A stretch of 43,700 bases of DNA, taken from Planctomycetaceae bacterium (GTDB taxonomy: Bacteria > Planctomycetota > Planctomycetia > Planctomycetales > Planctomycetaceae). Below the pieces are notes generated by a model. That model was not told the origin of the DNA. It ran no database searches and worked only from the letters and a program-made list of their open reading frames with translations. Where the stretch lies: contig JAJDEJ010000115.1 of NCBI GenBank assembly GCA_029259815.1, positions 1 through 43,700 on the forward strand, given 5' to 3'. Both the position numbers and the translations under genes were made by a program. Below, one piece after another: positions 4,981 to 13,330 of the stretch; position 1 is the stretch's first letter; the number at the start of each line of letters is the position of its first letter.

Positions 4981-6798
4981 ATGAGATTTCAATCACGGCT
5001 CATCTGCTTGATCACTTTGCCTGGGCTGTTGTTCGCCATCCCTGAGGCTAATGCAGCGAAGAAATCGGGCGAGGCACATGAAGTCAGCATCGGCGACACA
5101 GTCGATGACCTGACATTCAAGGACATTCGCTTCCTGCCGCGACGGCTGAGCGAGTTCGGCGAGCACTCCGCGTATGTCGCGGTGTTCGTCAACTCGACTT
5201 GCCCCATCGTGCAGAAGTACATGCCCAAGCTCAAGCGGCTCCACGAGGAGTACGACCAAGTCCAGTTCGTGGCCATCAATGTCAGTGAAGCGGACTCTGT
5301 TCGCGACATGGCGGCTCACGCTCTTAAGTATGACATGCCCTTCCCCTTCGTGAAGGACATTGACGGGCAGTGTGTGCAAGCCTTGGGAGTCCAACGCACA
5401 CCGGAAGTGGTCATTCTCGATGCGGATCACAAGCTGCGCTATCGCGGACGGATCGATGATCAGTATCGACTGGGGGGCAATACGCCTCGCGTGACCAGCG
5501 ACGACCTCAAGCATGCATTGGATGCAGTTCTTGCTGGTGTTGAAGTCTCTCAGGCAGAGACACCCGTCGATGGCTGCCGGATCACACTGCCCACGCCCGT
5601 TGAGCCGGACATGTCGCTGACGTGGGAGTCGGACATCGTGCCCATCATGGAGAAACGGTGTGCAGCCTGTCACCAACCGGACACGGAAGCACCATTTGCA
5701 TTGCTGAAGTACGAAGATGTTGCTGCGAATGCGGAGATGATTGCCGAAACGGTTGCTGAAGAACGGATGCCGCCGTGGTACGCATCCCCTGAGGACGAAG
5801 GCTTCGTCAATGATCGAAGCATGACGGAAGACGAGAAGCGCACGATCCTGCAATGGGTCTCAGCCGGTGCGCCGGCGGGTGACGAGAGTGTTGCCATCGT
5901 TCCTGCGGAGTCCCGCGAGGGCAAAAAATGGGAGATCGGCGAACCGGACCGGATCATCACCGCCCTGGAAGAGCACAAACTGCCCGCAGAGGGATACGTC
6001 GACTATCAGTATTCCATTCTGCCGTACGTCTTCGAGCAAGACACCTGGGTCCAGAAGGTCGAGATTCTCCCGGACAACCCGCGTGTCGTGCATCACTGCA
6101 ACCTGTTGATGTTCAAGCCCACCGAAGGCATTCGCTCGGCTCAGTTCATCACCGGCAAGGTGCCGGGTTCGGGTGCATTGACGCTCGAAAACGGCATCGC
6201 CATTCACATTCCGCGAGGCAGTGCCTTCGCTCTGCAAATTCACTACACGACCACCGGCCAGAAAGAGAAGTGCCGCATCTCCCTCGGCCTCGGACATGCT
6301 CGCGAAACGGTGAAGAAGTCGTTTCGTCACATTCTGGTGAACGACAATGAATTCGAGATCCCACCGGGACATGGCCACTATCCGGTCACCGAGAAGATAA
6401 CGCTCGATGTCGATTCGACCGGCATCGGCCTCTTCACTCACATGCATGTGCGAGGCAAAGACATGACCTACTACGCCACGTATCCCGACGGCAAACGCGA
6501 GAAACTATTGACCGTGCCCAACTACAGCTTCGACTGGCAGATGGGCTATGAGTGGCCAGCGGCACAAAAGAAGTTCCCGGCAGGCACCACGTTCGAAGTC
6601 GATGCCCACTTCGACAACTCAGCGTTCAACCCCTACAACCCCGACCCAACTGATACGGTCGTCGAAGGTCAGCAGACGTACCACGAAATGATGTACGGCT
6701 TCTACTTCTACACCCAGGACGACGAGAACCTCAATCTCACGATCGACCCCCAGACGGGTCACGTCGTTAACGAGACAGAATCGCGAGAGCAACCTTGA
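4981..6798 (+). CDS. Secreted redoxin / haem-binding / copper monooxygenase-like fusion protein
   Basis: 605 residues with an N-terminal signal peptide (hydrophobic core LICLITLPGLLFAI, then ANAA). Residues about 30-195 form a thioredoxin-fold redoxin of the AhpC/TSA type with a single active-site Cys at 74 (NSTCPIVQKY), not a CxxC pair. A haem c motif CAACH follows at 227-231 within a planctomycete-type cytochrome domain (MPPWYASPEDEG, TILQWVSAGAP). The C-terminal half resembles the type II copper monooxygenase fold of the PHM/DBH kind, with copper-ligand-like VVHHCNLL and GLFTHMHVRGKD. It probably acts in the periplasm as a redox enzyme; the substrate is unknown. Start chosen at the signal peptide Met (4981). 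It is divergent from the oxidase gene at 3401. Confidence 0.82.
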   Translation: MRFQSRLICLITLPGLLFAIPEANAAKKSGEAHEVSIGDTVDDLTFKDIRFLPRRLSEFGEHSAYVAVFVNSTCPIVQKYMPKLKRLHEEYDQVQFVAINVSEADSVRDMAAHALKYDMPFPFVKDIDGQCVQALGVQRTPEVVILDADHKLRYRGRIDDQYRLGGNTPRVTSDDLKHALDAVLAGVEVSQAETPVDGCRITLPTPVEPDMSLTWESDIVPIMEKRCAACHQPDTEAPFALLKYEDVAANAEMIAETVAEERMPPWYASPEDEGFVNDRSMTEDEKRTILQWVSAGAPAGDESVAIVPAESREGKKWEIGEPDRIITALEEHKLPAEGYVDYQYSILPYVFEQDTWVQKVEILPDNPRVVHHCNLLMFKPTEGIRSAQFITGKVPGSGALTLENGIAIHIPRGSAFALQIHYTTTGQKEKCRISLGLGHARETVKKSFRHILVNDNEFEIPPGHGHYPVTEKITLDVDSTGIGLFTHMHVRGKDMTYYATYPDGKREKLLTVPNYSFDWQMGYEWPAAQKKFPAGTTFEVDAHFDNSAFNPYNPDPTDTVVEGQQTYHEMMYGFYFYTQDDENLNLTIDPQTGHVVNETESREQP

Positions 6799-6816
6799 AC
6801 GGCTGGGGCGTTCATC

Positions 6817-7305
6817 TCACTCGATGATGTCGGAGCTGTTCAGCTCGATCGGAGCACTCGAGGGCGGGCGCTTGTTGATCGACTTCTCGACGGAGAAGCT
6901 CTTGTTTTCGTCCGGGATGATCACCGGGACACTTTGACTGAGCATGTTTTTCGGCGGTCGTTGCTTGTTGCGTTTGCTGGACTTCTTTGGTGACGCCTTC
7001 CGACCGTTTTTGGTCCGCCCATCCTTGACTTCAAACTCCACGTCCCCGACGCTGAGCGTGTCGCCGAGATTGAGGGGCGACTCGCGGCGGATCGTCTTCC
7101 CGTTCACTCGCACGCCGTTCATGCTACCCAGGTCGCGGACGAGCAGCGAGTCGTGAACTTGAGCGAGGCAGCAATGCTTACGGGACACCTTGCGGCTGCT
7201 GGTGATGACCACGTCACACTCGGGGTGCCGACCGAAGAAGAGGAGTGCTTTGTCAATGGGGACCGCTTGGCGGTCGTCTGCCACTGGAACCAGTTGCCAT
7301 GCCAT
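6817..7305 (-). CDS. FHA-domain protein
   Basis: 162 residues from ATG 7305; the frame extends further upstream but FHA similarity begins at MAWQLVPV. The FHA fold is at residues about 3-80: GRHPECDVVI (Gly25, Arg26), RKVSRKHCCL (Ser41, His44), VRDLGSMNGVRVNG (Asn63, Gly64). These are the residues that hold phosphothreonine in the family. A basic linker (KASPKKSSKRNKQRPPK) and an acidic, Ser-rich tail ending SDIIE follow. It probably binds phosphoproteins made by Ser/Thr kinases, which are numerous in planctomycetes; no kinase is adjacent. It converges on the redoxin fusion gene with an 18-bp gap. Confidence 0.86.
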   Translation of the reverse strand: MAWQLVPVADDRQAVPIDKALLFFGRHPECDVVITSSRKVSRKHCCLAQVHDSLLVRDLGSMNGVRVNGKTIRRESPLNLGDTLSVGDVEFEVKDGRTKNGRKASPKKSSKRNKQRPPKNMLSQSVPVIIPDENKSFSVEKSINKRPPSSAPIELNSSDIIE

Positions 7306-7446
7306 AACCGTCCGCTCCCGCATCCCCAAACACCCGTGTCGACCTTCCAGTATACCACCTGATGCCGCAGCAAGAACCGGAAAACCCGCCAAAACGCCCC
7401 TGATTGGCCCTACACGCCCTCGAAACCGCCCGAAGCCGAATTGCCT

Positions 7447-7476
7447 TTGTTGATTTCCCTGCCCAGCCGATATAAT
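7447..7476 (+). promoter_or_regulatory. Sigma70-like promoter ahead of the Fe-S carrier gene
   Basis: TTGTTG at 7447-7452, 18-bp gap, then a perfect TATAAT at 7471-7476. The start codon of the downstream gene is at 7551, giving a leader of about 65 nt. Confidence 0.6.
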
Positions 7477-7550
7477 GGGAACATCACATTCCAGACATCC
7501 CGCAGACGGCACACGCCTTCTGCCAGAGACACACGGGAGCAAAGCAACTC

Positions 7551-7880
7551 ATGGTCAACGTGACAGAAAAAGCCGTCGGCGAAATCAAGCGGGTCATCTC
7601 CGAGCAGAACATGCCCGAGGGCACGGTCCTCCGCATCGGCGTCGCAGGCGGCGGATGCAGCGGATTCCAGTACAAGCTCGGCTTCGACGAAGAAGCGGAC
7701 GCCACGCAGGACCACGTCCACGAACAGCACGGCATCCAGGTCGCCGTCGACAAAAAGAGCGACCTGTTCCTCGACGGCACGGTTGTCGACTTCTACGACG
7801 GCCTGGAGAAGCGCGGCTTCACCTTCGAGAACCCCAACGTCACCAAATCCTGCGGCTGCGGCAGCAGCTTCAGCGTGTGA
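7551..7880 (+). CDS. A-type iron-sulfur cluster carrier (IscA/ErpA/HesB family)
   Basis: 109 residues, the usual length. The three conserved cysteines that hold the cluster are present: Cys36 in GGGCSGFQY and Cys101/Cys103 in [11 protein letters not shown]. The family carries [2Fe-2S] or [4Fe-4S] clusters from a scaffold to target apoproteins in the cytoplasm. No isc, suf or nif genes are nearby, so it appears to be a stand-alone carrier, and which paralogue it is cannot be decided. A GGGAG lies about 18 nt ahead of the ATG. A good promoter is seen upstream. After the stop are GGTTGAGGGTTGAGG words and an 8-bp hairpin (CCCACGGG/CCCGTGGG, 7904-7925). Confidence 0.93.
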   Translation: MVNVTEKAVGEIKRVISEQNMPEGTVLRIGVAGGGCSGFQYKLGFDEEADATQDHVHEQHGIQVAVDKKSDLFLDGTVVDFYDGLEKRGFTFENPNVTKSCGCGSSFSV

Positions 7881-7963
7881 TGGTTGAGGGTTGAGGTTGA
7901 AAGCCCACGGGCAACGCCCCGTGGGTCGCCGTTTCTCGATTGGCAACAAATGTGAGAACTGAC

Positions 7964-8224
7964 ATGCGGTGGTCAACAAGTGGATTGACTCTCGTCGAAG
8001 TTATGTTCACAACGTGCCTCCGCCCAATTCTCGTCGTCGTAATTCTTCTCTCTTACACAGCAGTCCAATTGACTCTGGCTCCTGTGCTCTTCATGTTCGT
8101 TCTCTGTGGCAGCGTTCCAGCCATTGTCCTTTTGTGGGCCTATGACGCGCTGCGACGAAATCTTGCCAGCACGAATGCGACCGACACTTCGGTGCAAGCT
8201 GGCTCACTCGATTCGGCCAGGTAG
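7964..8224 (+). CDS. Small membrane protein, unknown
   Basis: 86 residues from ATG 7964 (a start at 7940 is also open). Two hydrophobic stretches are visible, at about residues 20-44 (TCLRPILVVVILLSYTAVQL) and 45-58 (LFMFVLCGSVPAIVLL), with a polar C-terminus. The start of the protein (WSTSGLTLVEVMF) recalls a prepilin-type methylation motif, but the Gly-Leu-Thr-Leu-Val-Glu is followed by a Cys/Pro-containing helix and a second helix, so it is not a normal pseudopilin. Family not recognised. Confidence 0.5.
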   Translation: MRWSTSGLTLVEVMFTTCLRPILVVVILLSYTAVQLTLAPVLFMFVLCGSVPAIVLLWAYDALRRNLASTNATDTSVQAGSLDSAR

Positions 8225-8342
8225 GGTCAGGCACAGGATGTCTCACGCTCTGCGTCCCTTGGTACTGTGTACGTTCAAATCAGACTCAAGCTTTGAGTGA
8301 GAGGACACTATTGCTTCGCAACCCAACTGGCCCACCCGTGTC

Positions 8343-9434
8343 ATGTTCTCTCCGTCACGATCGAGGACTAACGGCGAGAATTCCGCTTTACCCGTGACTC
8401 CACACGTTGGACGCACGACGAGCCATCTTCGGTTCTCGTTGGCTTCGATGTCCATCTGTGCGTTTCTGTTCGCTTGCAACAAACAGACAACAACCGACCA
8501 GGGAATTGAGATCTCCGTTGCCAACCCGAATTCAGAGCCCGGGTTCGTCGGTAACGCCACAAAGGTTTGTTGGGGATCCGACGACGTGCTGGTTGCAACA
8601 GCACGCAACAATCTGATCCAGGCATTCAACGTAACGACTGGCGATGAGCTATGGCGCGAAGCGACCCCAGTAGCCATCGAGGCAATCGACGCGAGTGATG
8701 AGCATGTCTACGTCTTGCTCGAAACATTCCATCTCGACCAGCCTGTTCAAGCGATTAGACGGCTGACTTTGACGACAGGTGAAGACACAACCCCCAAGGC
8801 GGTGCCACAGCCATTCCTTCCTCAAGAGGTGTTTTGGTGCGACGAGCAAGATTTGCTCTGCGTGCTTCAGCACGACGCGATATGGGCCTACTCGTCAGAC
8901 ATGACGAGCGTCGTTTCCAAAATCCCTTACTCTGGCCGTCTCCCATTCGTGTCACGAGCTGACAATGTCATGTTGCTTGCGATGGATTTCGGGAGTTGTA
9001 CAGCCATTGACCTTGATTCTGGTACCGTCAAACACGTTCATGGACAGCCGCTCGAGGGAGCAGACAGAAGCGTGCCGATTGACTCAGCATTCCTGAGTAA
9101 CGCGTTCTTATCACCCGATGGCCGATTGATCCGCGTGATTGACAACAGTTGGTCTACGGGCACCATTCACTTCCACCCCACTCCGGAATCTGTCGCCGTT
9201 CAGATCGACTCTGGAAACGGACACGCTGTCGCTGCGGTCGATTGGCAGACCAATCGATTAGTCGTCTCCGGAACTGAGAGGAACCTGAGCGTCTTTTCTA
9301 CTTCGGGAGAATTCGTTGCACACGTAAGCGAGGCAGCCTCAGATCGCGTGCTTTCACTTGCTTTTTCACCTTCCGATGCACGGGTGGCGACTCTGAGTAG
9401 AGATGGACAGATCAAGGTCTTCGACATTCCGTGA
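8343..9434 (+). CDS. Probable lipoprotein with a WD40-like beta-propeller
   Basis: 363 residues. A lipobox-like FLFAC ends at Cys45; the N-terminus before it is longer than normal, so the true start may be downstream of ATG 8343 (ATG 8448 would leave only nine residues). The body has repeated four-strand blades: for example LVATARNNLIQAFNVTTGDELW, the repeat near LSPDGRLIRVIDNSW and the last one LAFSPSDARVATLSRDGQIKVFDI. That is a WD40/PQQ-like propeller probably anchored at the cell envelope. Function and partner are unknown. It is followed by a repeat-rich gap. Confidence 0.7.
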   Translation: MFSPSRSRTNGENSALPVTPHVGRTTSHLRFSLASMSICAFLFACNKQTTTDQGIEISVANPNSEPGFVGNATKVCWGSDDVLVATARNNLIQAFNVTTGDELWREATPVAIEAIDASDEHVYVLLETFHLDQPVQAIRRLTLTTGEDTTPKAVPQPFLPQEVFWCDEQDLLCVLQHDAIWAYSSDMTSVVSKIPYSGRLPFVSRADNVMLLAMDFGSCTAIDLDSGTVKHVHGQPLEGADRSVPIDSAFLSNAFLSPDGRLIRVIDNSWSTGTIHFHPTPESVAVQIDSGNGHAVAAVDWQTNRLVVSGTERNLSVFSTSGEFVAHVSEAASDRVLSLAFSPSDARVATLSRDGQIKVFDIP

Positions 9435-9624
9435 TTTCAGCGAGAATTCAGTCATCCATATTAAATACCACGGGTACCACCGGCCGTCCCGACCGGTGCC
9501 ACGAAGCGGAGTAGTTCAGACTCCCGCCTGACGAAACGACGATTCGGCATCTAACGACACTGCGCGTCAGGCGGGAGCCTGACCTACGCTCGACCCTCGA
9601 CCATCCCGCACCTAAGATGGCCGC
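9435..9624. repeat. Palindromic repeat (CTCCCGCCTGACG type)
   Basis: Two inverted copies of GTAGGTCAGGCTCCCGCCTGACG-like sequence lie at 9511-9533 and 9565-9587; the inner 13 bases of each arm pair perfectly. A second small palindrome, ACCGGCCGTCCCGACCGGT, lies just before (about 9478-9497). They resemble dispersed intergenic repeats, and no gene is seen here. Confidence 0.7.
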
Positions 9625-10641
9625 ATGCCGGCGATCGCAGCGAACAATCTGACGAAGACGTACAAGGTCTACCGCAAAGCCGAAGGCGTGATGGCGTCGG
9701 TCACCGGGTTGTTCAAAAGGGACTATAAGGTCGTGGAAGCGGTCAAGAATGTCAGCTTCTCGCTCGAAGCGGGTGAGATGGTTGCGTTTCTGGGGCCGAA
9801 TGGAGCCGGTAAAACGACGACGCTCAAGCTGCTCTCCGGGCTGATCTACCCCACCGGTGGCGATGCACAGGTGCTCGGGTATATCCCCTGGAAGCGAGAG
9901 AACGCCTACCGCCGTCGGTTCTCGCTGGTGATGGGGCAGAAGAACCAACTCTGGTGGGACCTGCCCGCTCAAGAGTCGTTTCAGCTTCACAAGGAAATCT
10001 ACCGCATCGAGCCGGACCAGTTCCGCCGACGGCTTGATGAACTCGTCGACCTGCTCGAAATCCGCAAGCTCATCGACCAACCGGTGCGTGAGTTATCGCT
10101 TGGCGAACGCATGCGGATGGAACTCATCGCCGCGCTGTTGCACTCGCCCGAGGTCCTGCTCCTCGACGAACCCACGATCGGCCTCGACGTCGTCTCGCAA
10201 CGCAAGGTGCAGGAGTTCCTCAAGTATTACCAGTCCGAACAGCAGATCACGGTCATCCTCACCAGCCACTACATGAAGGACGTCGAAGCGCTGTGTGAGC
10301 GAGCCGTGATCATCAACGAGGGCGAGATCAAACACGACGGCCCTCTCGCTGAGATCGTCGATCGCTTCAGCCGTCACAAGGTGATCTCGCTACAATTCGC
10401 AGGCACTGAACTCCCCGCTGATCTCGAACGCTACGGTACGATCGTCGAGGCCCGCCCGCCCCGCGTGAAGCTGGAAGTCGACCGCCAACAGGTGCCGGAC
10501 GTGCTCTCATCCGTCCTGTCGACCTACAACATCGAAGACGTCGGCGTCCACGACCGCCCGCTGGAAGAGGTCATCGCCGAGATGTTCACCTCGGGTTCAA
10601 CGACAACGCTCGAACGCCAACCCGTAGTAACGACGTCATAA
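9625..10641 (+). CDS. ABC-2 type transporter ATP-binding protein
   Basis: 338 residues. Walker A is GPNGAGKT, the Q loop MGQKNQLWW, the signature [11 protein letters not shown], Walker [12 protein letters not shown] and the switch His TSHYMKD. A long N-terminal insertion ([20 protein letters not shown]) before [11 protein letters not shown] and a C-terminal extension of about 100 residues fit the ABC-2 export ATPases that work with separate membrane permeases. No permease gene follows; the next genes encode a PadR regulator and membrane proteins without transporter signatures. Its partners are therefore probably elsewhere. The transported molecule cannot be told. Confidence 0.9.
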   Translation: MPAIAANNLTKTYKVYRKAEGVMASVTGLFKRDYKVVEAVKNVSFSLEAGEMVAFLGPNGAGKTTTLKLLSGLIYPTGGDAQVLGYIPWKRENAYRRRFSLVMGQKNQLWWDLPAQESFQLHKEIYRIEPDQFRRRLDELVDLLEIRKLIDQPVRELSLGERMRMELIAALLHSPEVLLLDEPTIGLDVVSQRKVQEFLKYYQSEQQITVILTSHYMKDVEALCERAVIINEGEIKHDGPLAEIVDRFSRHKVISLQFAGTELPADLERYGTIVEARPPRVKLEVDRQQVPDVLSSVLSTYNIEDVGVHDRPLEEVIAEMFTSGSTTTLERQPVVTTS

Positions 10642-10692
10642 GCGAACTGCTCTGTTGAGAGGTATGACAGTTGTTCTCCTGCGTTCTTTTCT

Positions 10693-10850
10693 GACGCAAA
10701 GTCGCGAAGACGCAGAGACGCGCAAAGGAAGGCAACGTCGTCACTCGTCTCTCATTCTAACCTCTGTCGCGAGCTGCACGGATGAGGGATCTCCCGAAGG
10801 TTGCGCCTCTGGTCTCTTTGCGCGTCCCCGCGACTCTGCGTCTTTGCGTC
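10693..10850. repeat. Long inverted repeat of GCAAAGACGCAGAGACGC words
   Basis: Arm 10693-10727 (GACGCAAAGTCGCGAAGACG and onward) and arm 10816-10850 (CTTTGCGCGTCCCCGCGACT and onward) are imperfect reverse complements about 35 nt long, with about 88 nt between them. It fills most of the 316-base gap between the ABC gene and PadR. Similar words are common dispersed repeats in many bacterial genomes. Confidence 0.7.
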
Positions 10851-10888
10851 GAAAAACAACGACCATTCACGCATCGACAGATCCCAGC

Positions 10889-10917
10889 TTGCAATACATC
10901 ACATCGCAATGTATAAA
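10889..10917 (+). promoter_or_regulatory. padR promoter with overlapping palindromic operator
   Basis: TTGCAA (10889-10894), exactly 17 bp, then TATAAA (10912-10917). Between and over these boxes lies the palindrome ATACAT-N9-ATGTAT at 10894-10914. PadR-family proteins are known to bind ACAT/ATGT dyads, and the next gene is padR-like. Autorepression is the natural reading (inference). Confidence 0.65.
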
Positions 10918-10957
10918 GGTGAGAGGTATTGACGAGTTTCCTCGCAAGAGTTTTCCC

Positions 10958-11302
10958 ATGAGCGACATCTCCAAAGACCTGATCGCCGCATCATCGCGAC
11001 CACTGGTACTCTCCATCCTCGCGGAAGGCGAGAGCTATGGGTACGCGATCATTCAGGAGGTGCGTGAGCGATCGGGGGGACAGCTCGAATGGACTGACGG
11101 CATGCTCTATCCGGTCCTGCATCGCCTGCAACGGAATGGGCTCATCACGTCCAAGTGGAAGACGGCCGACACGGGCCGCAAACGCAAATACTACCGGCTC
11201 AACACCAAAGGCAAAAAAGCCCTCGCAACCGAACGGCAACAATGGTTCGCCGTCCACGAAACCCTGGCCCAATTCTGGGGACCCGACCCATGTTTGACCT
11301 AG
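10958..11302 (+). CDS. PadR-family transcriptional regulator
   Basis: 114 residues from ATG 10958; the open frame upstream is repeat sequence and not coding. The winged-helix domain is clear: PLVLSILAEGESYGYAIIQE, GGQLEWTDGMLYPVLHRLQR, NGLITSKWK and RKRKYYRLNTKGKKAL. PadR proteins are dimeric repressors that often respond to small toxic compounds. The end of the gene overlaps the start of the next by 13 bp (ATG 11290), so the two are translationally coupled, a common pairing of PadR with a membrane protein. A promoter with a PadR-like operator lies 41 bp upstream. A copy of its last 42 bases occurs at 12101-12142 because of a tandem duplication. Confidence 0.92.
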   Translation: MSDISKDLIAASSRPLVLSILAEGESYGYAIIQEVRERSGGQLEWTDGMLYPVLHRLQRNGLITSKWKTADTGRKRKYYRLNTKGKKALATERQQWFAVHETLAQFWGPDPCLT

Positions 11303-11964
11303 AAATCGCCATCGCTGACTGGAAGCAATCACTCGCCTCACTTGAGACTGTGAGTGACGACAATGTTGCCGAGTTGGAGACGCATCTTCGCGAGTGTGTA
11401 ACCACCTTGGACGCAATGGGGCTGAACTCAGAGGAAGCATTCCTCATTGCTCAAAGACGAATTGGACCACCGTGCGAACTCGACGCCGAGTTTGCCAAAG
11501 AATCGTCCAGCACTCGTTGGCTCAACCGCGGCAAATGGATGTGCATCGGGATTCTCGCACTGATCATCACCCGCACGACTGGCAGTCTTCTTTATGGAAT
11601 TATCCAGACGTTTGAGATTCTCCCAGAGGCCGATCCGATAACGCAAGCGACCATCTACCACTTTTCTGCAATTGCCTTTTCCTGGTTGGTGATACTGTTC
11701 GGTTTGTTCGTTGTATTTCGGCACGACACATGGATCGACCGGATCGTCCAACGGTTGACTCGAATTCCAAAGTTAATCTTGTTCGGCCTTCCCGTTGCTA
11801 CCATCACCGCACTCGTGGTATTCATGTCGTTCAATATCCTCATGACCAGTGCTTACGGACGCACTGCGTTTCGATTGAGTAGTTTCGGTTTCGTGATGTC
11901 GCCTCCCATTCTGTTCCTTATGGCCTTCTATGTCCTTCATCGAGTCGAGCGGAACCGGGCGTAG
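11290..11964 (+). CDS. PadR-linked membrane protein with permease-prefix-like N-terminus, copy 1
   Basis: 224 residues. The N-terminal 70 residues (IADWKQSLA, VAELETHLREC, EEAFLIAQRRIGPPCELDAEF) resemble the small helical prefix domain found next to PadR regulators in planctomycetes and acidobacteria. Four membrane helices follow (near residues 76-98, 115-140, 155-180, 196-216). Its start overlaps padR by 13 bp, so it is probably co-regulated. It is the paralogue of the gene at 12130, exactly 840 bp away, with roughly half of residues identical. Copy 1 ends two codons earlier because a TAG replaces a sense codon found in copy 2. Role: perhaps a signalling or resistance membrane partner of PadR (inference). 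Confidence 0.8.
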   Translation: MFDLEIAIADWKQSLASLETVSDDNVAELETHLRECVTTLDAMGLNSEEAFLIAQRRIGPPCELDAEFAKESSSTRWLNRGKWMCIGILALIITRTTGSLLYGIIQTFEILPEADPITQATIYHFSAIAFSWLVILFGLFVVFRHDTWIDRIVQRLTRIPKLILFGLPVATITALVVFMSFNILMTSAYGRTAFRLSSFGFVMSPPILFLMAFYVLHRVERNRA

Positions 11965-11976
11965 GCGTGACATGGA

Positions 11977-12100
11977 TGACTTCGCGGCGGCAACATCGGT
12001 GTGTATCCTTATGGCAGATCTAACACCGCAATCGCCAGAAGGAGTCAGTTGCGATGACAGTGCAGACGAAATCGGTCAAGGGACGCCGTGCGGTTGCCTA
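11977..12100 (+). pseudogene. Duplicated 5' fragment of the DUF1569 gene
   Basis: This block aligns without gaps to 13254-13378, which is the leader and first codons of the DUF1569 gene. The Shine-Dalgarno (GAAGGAGTCAG) and ATG (12054) are preserved, but translation would stop after 15 codons at TAA 12099-12101. The sequence then jumps to the tail of padR. It is the scar of a tandem duplication. Confidence 0.85.
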
Positions 12101-12142
12101 ACCCTGGCCCAATTCTGGGGACCCGACCCATGTTTGACCTAG
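12101..12142 (+). pseudogene. Duplicated 3' tail of padR
   Basis: The 42 bases match 11261-11302 nearly exactly, including the tail ACCCTGGCCCAATTCTGGGG and the padR stop. Only the last 14 codons of padR were copied. The fragment supplies the overlapping start region for membrane-protein copy 2. Confidence 0.85.
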
Positions 12143-12810
12143 AAACCGCCATCGCTGACTGGAAGAAATCCCTGACTGCCCGTGAGGCGTTTAGCACGGA
12201 CGACATCGCTGAGTTAGAGTCGCATCTCCGCGATCAAGTGTCCTCTCTGATCTCGGTCGTGTTGAGCGAGGAGGAGGTATTTCACATTGCGCAACGACGA
12301 GTTGGTCAACCGTCCGAGCTGAACGCCGAGTTCGCGAAGGAACCTACCAGCAGTCGTTGGATCTACCGTGGCAAGTGGATGTGCATCGGAATTCTCGCCC
12401 TTTTGTTCGTCCGCTTTGCCGGCGCTCTTGCGTACGGAATTGTGGCGATGGGCGGATCACTGACTACTGACGATCCGCGGACGGTGACCATCATCTACAA
12501 CTGGATGGCGATCGCCACTTCATGGTCAGTCGTTCTTGTTGGCTTGTTCATTGTGTTGCGGCATGACGCCTTGATTGACCGGATCCTCCAAGGGATTGTT
12601 CAGATCCCGAAGCCAATTCTAATTGGACTACCTATTGCTGCCATCACTTCTCTCAGTGTGCTCATTATGTTCAACATGTTGATGACGGTTAGCCAAGGAG
12701 AACACGCGATCCTGTTGAGTTTTTACGCATATTACATCTCATCCCCCTCCCTGTTCCTCCTCGCCGTATTTGTCCTCCATCGTTGCGAGCAGCGTCGGGC
12801 TCTGGCGTGA
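12130..12810 (+). CDS. PadR-linked membrane protein with permease-prefix-like N-terminus, copy 2
   Basis: 226 residues, a paralogue of the gene at 11290 with the same plan: prefix domain (IADWKKSLT, IAELESHLRDQ, EEEVFHIAQRRVGQPSELNAEF), then four membrane helices (about residues 76-100, 117-140, 157-180, 196-218). It lacks a full padR in front; only the padR tail was copied, so it has no PadR promoter of its own. Expression would need read-through from copy 1. The copies differ at many residues yet both frames are intact, so both seem to have been kept under selection, and the duplication is not recent. Confidence 0.8.
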   Translation: MFDLETAIADWKKSLTAREAFSTDDIAELESHLRDQVSSLISVVLSEEEVFHIAQRRVGQPSELNAEFAKEPTSSRWIYRGKWMCIGILALLFVRFAGALAYGIVAMGGSLTTDDPRTVTIIYNWMAIATSWSVVLVGLFIVLRHDALIDRILQGIVQIPKPILIGLPIAAITSLSVLIMFNMLMTVSQGEHAILLSFYAYYISSPSLFLLAVFVLHRCEQRRALA

Positions 12811-12904
12811 CCTTCGCGTCGGGTGCAGTTCCTAATTGGTGGTGGTGCGATGTTCTGCGCTCTTCTCGATGAACGATGATTCGGGTGAATGCTTGCGGAC
12901 TCGA

Positions 12905-13135
12905 AAGAGGACGACCCCAACGGGGTCTGATCACAAAGCCCAGGGTCGAGAGCGAAGCGAGCGCACCCTGGGAACGGGCCGTCACCGCGATCACCCAACC
13001 CCAACGGGGTTGCATCATGTGCAGTTCGTGATGGAACCCTTTCAGGGTTCATGGGGCAACGTGTGATCGAAACCCAGGGTGCGCTCACGTGGTGAGCGAC
13101 CCTGGGCTGTGAGATGCGACCCCGCTGGGGTCAAG
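12905..13135. repeat. Cluster of six short palindromes (CCCCAACGGGG and CCCAGGGT types)
   Basis: Hairpins in order: GACCCCAACGGGGTC (12913-12927); CCCAGGGT/ACCCTGGG (12939-12972); CAACCCCAACGGGGTTG (12996-13012); GAACCCTTTCAGGGTTC (13034-13050); CCCAGGGT.../ACCCTGGG (13073-13106); GACCCCGCTGGGGTC (about 13118-13132). The cluster sits in the 520-base gap between membrane copy 2 and the DUF1569 gene. The gap is missing from the first duplicated unit. The rest of the gap shows no gene. Confidence 0.8.
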
Positions 13136-13330
13136 TCCAACTCGACCATCAATCACCGATGAGGCCTGTCTCGTTCAGGCCGACTTGAAGCAGACACATC
13201 TGAACCACCACCCCAAACAGCGCCGACACCCTTACGCGTCTGCATCAGCCTGCTGACTTCGCGGCGTCGACTCGGGTGTGTATCCTTATGGGAGATCTCA
13301 CACCGCGCTCGCCAGAAGGAGTCAGTTGCG

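Noticed and set aside
10655..10957. N-terminal extension of PadR by 101 residues
   Set aside because: The sequence is a palindromic repeat followed by the promoter; the PadR family begins at Met 10958.
12905..13135. CRISPR array
   Set aside because: Repeats are palindromes of different words with no constant spacer length, so the layout is not CRISPR-like.
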